From Kordia antarctica (GTDB lineage Bacteria; Bacteroidota; Bacteroidia; Flavobacteriales; Flavobacteriaceae): DNA of 64,000 bases. The stretch lies in assembly GCF_009901525.1 (NCBI RefSeq), contig NZ_CP019288.1:5113501-5177500 (forward strand), given 5' to 3'. A program made the position numbers and the translations under genes. The first letter of the stretch is position 1, and every line of letters starts with the position of its first letter. Under the pieces are notes generated by a model, which saw only the letters and a list, made by a program, of their open reading frames with translations, did no database searches and was not told the origin of the DNA. Positions 59,771 through 64,000 of the stretch are shown piece by piece.

Positions 59771-60715
59771 ATGAAATACGTACGAATTGGTCTTGCTATT
59801 TATTTTCTTCTGTTATATACGAATCGTACAATTGCTCAGAATGATTTTTCAAATTCAAACTCAGATATTACCTATGGTGTTTCCACGAAAGTGAATATTG
59901 AATTTAGCAATGTAAGTGGTCCTGCGTTTAAGTTTAGTTTGACAGGCGGAATTGGGTACGATATTGAAAATGTTTTTTTACCAACAGTTCATACAGGAAT
60001 TCTTCTGTTTAATAGTAATAGCGTTGGAGCAGATCAAAGTAAAAAATGGTATAATATGCAAGCGCATTTTTTTATAAATACAACTGCAACTGCGCGTTTG
60101 GATAAAAGAGATTTTGGCTATTTTGAAAGAAATGTTCCTTTGTATCATTTTGCCGATTTTACAGCAAATCCGCTTCAAAATCCATATAAAACGTCTGTCA
60201 GTTACGGATTGAACTGGATTTTTGTCCAAGATAAAAAACAACAGCGCACAGGATTTTTCAATTTGAATGTAATGGGGAGAGCGCAGATTAGTTATTATAA
60301 TGACGGCGGACCAATTTTAGGTTGGGCAGGCGATAATAGAGATCGATATTACACTGGCGGCGTTACTATAAGTTATCACGGAGATATAACCGATCTTATT
60401 GACCTTGTAGAACTTAGTTATCATAAATATACAGGATATCAAAAACATGCTTTTGATGTGGCAGATCATTTGCAAATTGACTTTTTGAATTATCAGGATA
60501 CCAAACAGTTTGCTTTTAACCAACAGCGATGGCGACTTAATTTTTCTAATTTAGAAAATGGTTTTGGCGGAAGTGTTTCAATTTATAATAAAGGAAATTT
60601 AGACCTTCAAGATTTTTTACATTTTAATACGAACGTTCCGTATCATCCAGATTATTATCAAGGATATCGTTGGATGATTGGTGCTAGATACGAATACAAT
60701 CATACAAAATTTTAG
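59771..60715 (+). CDS. Secreted protein resembling polymorphic toxin type 23
   Basis: A 314-residue protein with a signal peptide (ending NRTIAQ). Segments such as SDITYGVSTKVNIEFSNV, NPYKTSVSYGLNWIFVQDKK, DRYYTGGVTISYHGDIT, YHKYTGYQKHAFDVADHLQI and LDLQDFLHFNTNVPYHPDYY resemble proteins I recall annotated with a type-23 toxin domain. The protein is Gly/Tyr-rich with many alternating beta segments, also consistent with an outer-membrane barrel. No immunity or secretion partner is evident, so toxin activity is inference. It precedes two lipoprotein genes on the same strand. Confidence 0.55.
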   Translation: MKYVRIGLAIYFLLLYTNRTIAQNDFSNSNSDITYGVSTKVNIEFSNVSGPAFKFSLTGGIGYDIENVFLPTVHTGILLFNSNSVGADQSKKWYNMQAHFFINTTATARLDKRDFGYFERNVPLYHFADFTANPLQNPYKTSVSYGLNWIFVQDKKQQRTGFFNLNVMGRAQISYYNDGGPILGWAGDNRDRYYTGGVTISYHGDITDLIDLVELSYHKYTGYQKHAFDVADHLQIDFLNYQDTKQFAFNQQRWRLNFSNLENGFGGSVSIYNKGNLDLQDFLHFNTNVPYHPDYYQGYRWMIGARYEYNHTKF

Positions 60716-60719
60716 AGAG

Positions 60720-61535
60720 ATGAAAAAAACAATATATATAATCAGTATACTTTGTGTACTTACGTCTTGTAGATCAGGTCTTTATTTAGTAGATGAATCT
60801 TATGTTGATGAAAATAAAAAAGATACGAAAACATTTGATGTAGCTAATTTTGACGTATATGTATTTAGTATTTGTGAAGATTTTACAAAAGAAGGAGAAG
60901 ACTCAAGATTAGAAAGATTTTGTGATTGTCCTGAAATTTTTTTTGATGTTACTTTGACAAAAGATATTAGAAAAGTTGAGGAATTGTATGTGTTGAAACA
61001 TAAAAAAACAGACCTTATTTTATATTTCACTACATTTTCTCATAAGTATATTGATAGAGGAGAACGTTTTTTGAACAAGCGAAAAATTTACGAAAACACC
61101 ATTATTTTGGAGCAGATAGAATATGTGTATATAGGTAATTTGGATGCTACAAAAAATAAGATTCATTTTCAAGGAAATGAAAAATTGAAAGATGTTATTT
61201 TATATTTTGATCCAAACGAATTTCCGCAAAAACTTTTTTTTACAGAAGCAAATATGGCAACTTCAGAAAATCGGTATAGTATTGCTGAAAAAATTTCTTT
61301 AAATAATATATTTAAACAAGATATTACGTATTCAAAATCTAATTATAAGATAGATTATTACAGAAAAAAATATGAAAACGAACCTTATAACGTCAACCAA
61401 ATAAAGGTAATTTCTAAAAAAGGAGAACTAGAAGTCGTTTTTGGATTTAAGAATTTTGAGCAGTATTATAAAATGGCAGCTAAGCGGATTAGATATTCTC
61501 CAAGTTATGAATCGATTGAAGAAGGAAAAAAATAA
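60720..61535 (+). CDS. Lipoprotein of unknown function
   Basis: A 271-residue lipoprotein. Lipobox VLTSC (Cys16) in MKKTIYIISILCVLTSC. The body has FDVANFDVYVFSICEDFTKE, RFCDCPEIFFDVTLTKD and IILEQIEYVYIGNLDATKNK, with Cys residues in the first third. No family is recognised. The ATG at 60720 follows the previous stop by four bases and gives the lipoprotein signal; a longer frame starting at 60678 overlaps the previous gene and is rejected. Confidence 0.65.
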   Translation: MKKTIYIISILCVLTSCRSGLYLVDESYVDENKKDTKTFDVANFDVYVFSICEDFTKEGEDSRLERFCDCPEIFFDVTLTKDIRKVEELYVLKHKKTDLILYFTTFSHKYIDRGERFLNKRKIYENTIILEQIEYVYIGNLDATKNKIHFQGNEKLKDVILYFDPNEFPQKLFFTEANMATSENRYSIAEKISLNNIFKQDITYSKSNYKIDYYRKKYENEPYNVNQIKVISKKGELEVVFGFKNFEQYYKMAAKRIRYSPSYESIEEGKK

Positions 61536-61580
61536 CGTACAATCTTATTATATTTGATAATTCTCAAAATAATTTTTAAT

Positions 61581-62495
61581 ATGAAATCAAAATTACTATT
61601 ATTTATAGTTGCAATACTTACTTTTATTGCTTGCGGAAGTGACAAAAAGAAAACTGAAAAATCAACTGTAAATACTGAGGAAACAATAAAAGATTCAACT
61701 ATTGACAACGTAACTTCAGAAGTGAAAGCTACTACTCCAGAAGATAAAATTGCAGTAATTAGAGAACGTTTTGCACACGTAGAAAATCAAATTAAATCAT
61801 TAGAAAAAAAGACAATTACTGTTGAAGAAAGTGGAGGCGAATCCATACTTGAAGGTTATTTTAATGATCAAAAACCTGTAAAGATTATTCAAAATCAATA
61901 TAGTGGACATTGGGCAGGTACAACTTCTTATTATTTTATGAATGGAACGTTATTTTTCGTGTTTCAACAAGAAACTAGCGAAGCTTCTTTACGTGGACCT
62001 TTTACGGATAAAGAAGTTCGAACTTGTATTTATGACGGAGAACTTATTAGCGTGTTGGAGAAAGAAAAAACGGTTGCTAAAATTGAAGAAATGAATCTGG
62101 AAAAAGTTCAAAATATTAATGTAACCGAGCAATGGAAATCAAAACCTGATGTTGTTTCAAATTATATAAAAGATGCGCAAAAAAATAGCCAGATGCTATT
62201 AGAAACGTACGAAATAGTTGGATTGAAAGATGGACGTTGGATAAATACAGAAGACACCAATTCGGGAATTGAAATTAAAAATGGCAGCTTTTTCATGTTT
62301 ACCAAAGTCGCTGATAGAACTGTGAGCACTCCATATGATTATGAATTGGATGAAAAAGATGGAATTGAATATTTAACGTTGAAGAATACTAAAGGTCAAA
62401 TGATAATTTACGGATTGTTAGAATATTCTGAAACCAGCTTGGTTTTGAGTTATTTGGATAAAGGAAGCACACTTACTTATACAAGAGAAAAGTAG
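61581..62495 (+). CDS. Lipoprotein of unknown function
   Basis: A 304-residue lipoprotein with lipobox TFIAC (Cys17) after MKSKLLLFIVAIL. A Lys/Thr/Glu-rich linker precedes a globular part with VIRERFAHVENQIKSLEKKT, HWAGTTSYYFMNGTLFFVFQ and, near the C-terminus, EYLTLKNTKGQMIIYGLLEY. The last 90 residues resemble lipocalin-like stability domains in spacing, but I cannot name a family. Start chosen at the signal peptide rather than nine codons upstream. Confidence 0.65.
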   Translation: MKSKLLLFIVAILTFIACGSDKKKTEKSTVNTEETIKDSTIDNVTSEVKATTPEDKIAVIRERFAHVENQIKSLEKKTITVEESGGESILEGYFNDQKPVKIIQNQYSGHWAGTTSYYFMNGTLFFVFQQETSEASLRGPFTDKEVRTCIYDGELISVLEKEKTVAKIEEMNLEKVQNINVTEQWKSKPDVVSNYIKDAQKNSQMLLETYEIVGLKDGRWINTEDTNSGIEIKNGSFFMFTKVADRTVSTPYDYELDEKDGIEYLTLKNTKGQMIIYGLLEYSETSLVLSYLDKGSTLTYTREK

Positions 62496-62530
62496 TTATA
62501 TGATTTAATTTTTCACAGTAGAATTTATAC

Positions 62531-63367
62531 ATGACAGAATTCATAGAACGTTATAAAAAGTTATCTGATAAAGAACTTTTAGCCATAATTGCTAACGCAT
62601 CAAGTTATACGTCAATTGCATTAGAAGCTGCAAAACAAGAATTGATTGCTCGTGGAATTTCTCCAGATCATTTGGCGGAATTAGAGACGCAAAATATTAT
62701 AGATACAAAGGAAAAAGAAGCATTGCTACAAAAACGCAAAGTGGAGCGAGAAAGATCGAAAACAGATTTTTTTACGTTGTTTATTACTGTAAACCCTTTT
62801 TTGAAACAGCTAGCATCTCATGAAAGACTCATTCGGATCATGAGCTGGATTTTCACAGTAATTTCCATATATGTTATTTTTGTTTTGGTGTATTTTATTA
62901 AAACTTATGGATACCTGTTTACTGTAAATCAGTATGAAATTGGGGAATATTTTGATTATCAATTTTCAAGATATGGTATAGGAACAAGCTACCTATTGTT
63001 ATGTTTGGTATACATTATTTCAATTATTCCTGGAACAATTCTATTTTGGAAACGGAAAAGACTCGGTTGGGTTTTGACTACATTTTATATGGTTTCAGTT
63101 GCCGTTGGCTTATTTTTCTTATTGCTTTATTATACAACTAAACCTGGGTATCAATTTAATCGAATGGTTGATGAATTTATGATGTCAGACCTTCCAATGT
63201 GGTATAGTTTGTATATAGCATTCTTGGTGTTTTGTTTGTATGTATTATTTAAAGGAAAAGTGAAAAATGTTTTTAAGATAAAAAAAGGAGTTGGATTTTT
63301 AATAGTAATTTTAGCTATTATATTTCAAGTTTTACTTTGGTATCCTTTTATTACATTAATTAAGTAA
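62531..63367 (+). CDS. Four-TM membrane protein of unknown function
   Basis: A 278-residue protein. The first 90 residues are cytosolic, starting FIERYKKLSDKELLAIIANA and ALEAAKQELIARGIS, a helical motif found at the N-terminus of several Bacteroidota membrane proteins. Membrane segments lie at about 104-126, 150-171, 178-200 and 222-240, with a fifth near the C-terminus (LIVILAIIFQVLLWYPFITL). No catalytic motif is visible. Confidence 0.65.
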   Translation: MTEFIERYKKLSDKELLAIIANASSYTSIALEAAKQELIARGISPDHLAELETQNIIDTKEKEALLQKRKVERERSKTDFFTLFITVNPFLKQLASHERLIRIMSWIFTVISIYVIFVLVYFIKTYGYLFTVNQYEIGEYFDYQFSRYGIGTSYLLLCLVYIISIIPGTILFWKRKRLGWVLTTFYMVSVAVGLFFLLLYYTTKPGYQFNRMVDEFMMSDLPMWYSLYIAFLVFCLYVLFKGKVKNVFKIKKGVGFLIVILAIIFQVLLWYPFITLIK

Positions 63368-63471
63368 TGTAAACACAGTATCAACAGAAGCTAGCAGTTT
63401 TTTCATTTGCAATAGTTTTAAATACAATCTTATTTATACATTTGAAATACAATCAAATACAAAGAATTTTT

Positions 63472-63969
63472 ATGGAAAATAATATGCAGCAGTTAACTCC
63501 AACTAAATTTATACAAACATTGACTATAATTTATAGCGCTTTATTGATTGGTTTGCTATTGTTTATTGGATTTGTGTTATTTCAATTTAGTGACGGAATG
63601 ATACCAGAATTAGATACAAACGACACACTACTTTTCATATATCCTGTTATTGCAATTGCTGCTATTTATGGGAGTCAGGCGATCTTTAAAAAGTTGGTCG
63701 CTTCCGCAGAAAAGAAACCAGATTTAAAGTCAAAATTGGTAAGTTATCAAATAGCTTCCATTATAAAGTTTGGACTTATTGAAGGTTCAATATGTATAGG
63801 AATTGTACTTTCATTAATCACAGGAAACACAGCTTATATTGCAATTGCAGGCGTTTTGATTGTTTATTTTTTAATGCAAAGACCAACACGAACCAAAATT
63901 GAGAGCGATTTAAACTTACACGGAGAACTTCGAAATCAATTTCAAAGATATGATGAAGTTATTGATTGA
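63472..63969 (+). CDS. Four-TM membrane protein of unknown function
   Basis: A 165-residue protein with four hydrophobic segments (about 14-40, 52-72, 98-120 and 124-142) and short polar ends (PTRTKIESDLNLHGELRNQF). No known family is recognised. The ATG at 63472 is chosen; a TTG ten codons upstream and an ATG four codons downstream are alternatives. It ends 31 bases before the window edge. Confidence 0.65.
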   Translation: MENNMQQLTPTKFIQTLTIIYSALLIGLLLFIGFVLFQFSDGMIPELDTNDTLLFIYPVIAIAAIYGSQAIFKKLVASAEKKPDLKSKLVSYQIASIIKFGLIEGSICIGIVLSLITGNTAYIAIAGVLIVYFLMQRPTRTKIESDLNLHGELRNQFQRYDEVID

Positions 63970-64000
63970 TTTAAAAATAGTTAGAAAAAACACATACCGA

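Overview
The window is chromosomal DNA from a member of the Flavobacteriaceae (Bacteroidota). Evidence: low GC, the gliding-motility lipoprotein GldI, OstA_2, DUF5683, DUF3810, DUF3822, DUF6122 and DUF6503 families, two-subunit methylmalonyl-CoA mutase, TAnnTTTG-type promoters, and small peptide genes with flavobacterial leaders of the form LxLxKKxISxL...GG. The peptide content is reminiscent of Kordia, but the genus is an inference.

Layout. 0-6 kb: start of a class-III aminotransferase, an OstA-like LPS-transport protein and a large M16 peptidase. 5.8-11.6 kb: a forward run parA-parB-DUF5683-dapB-lepB, then WbqC and DUF6122 genes. 11.7-13.5 kb: an accessory patch with an NTF2-fold immunity-like gene, three tandemly duplicated Cys-containing peptide genes (one with a one-base frameshift in an A9 tract) and a coding remnant. 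13.6-24.1 kb: a reverse-strand block with an EEP-family protein, two rhomboids, mutL, a small membrane protein, purA, a Fur-family regulator, a RelA/SpoT enzyme and a TrmH-type methyltransferase; one forward GG-leader peptide gene sits inside it. 24.1-27 kb: a structured gene-free stretch followed by a stand-alone AAA_13 ATPase with zinc-hook and HEPN motifs (RloC/PrrC-like candidate anticodon nuclease). 27-36.4 kb: lipoproteins, two secreted amidohydrolase-family proteins, an NlpC-like lipoprotein, a DUF3810 membrane metallopeptidase and a PepD-like dipeptidase.

36.5-37.7 kb: a second patch of three GG-leader peptide genes, two of them with the same promoter architecture, separated by a long imperfect palindrome that recurs elsewhere. 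37.7-51 kb: housekeeping (cyclophilin-FKBP, gldI, DHH phosphoesterase, ndk, dciA-like, recF, TPR protein, ribH, rsmD, DUF3822, RecD-like helicase), then kdsB-HAD-CAT-like-kdnB, which points to 8-amino-Kdo lipid A core chemistry. 52.8-59.1 kb: an acyltransferase, a Cys-rich lipoprotein and the operon udk-divIC-mutA-mutB. 59.2-64 kb: tRNA-Pro(UGG) flanked by partial copies of itself, a type-23-toxin-like secreted protein, two lipoproteins and two membrane proteins.

The most distinctive content is the scattered family of seven short leader peptides without any modification enzyme or exporter in the window, the RloC-like defence candidate, and the palindromic intergenic elements. No rRNA, CRISPR array or transposase gene was seen. 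All family assignments come from reading motifs, not from database searches.
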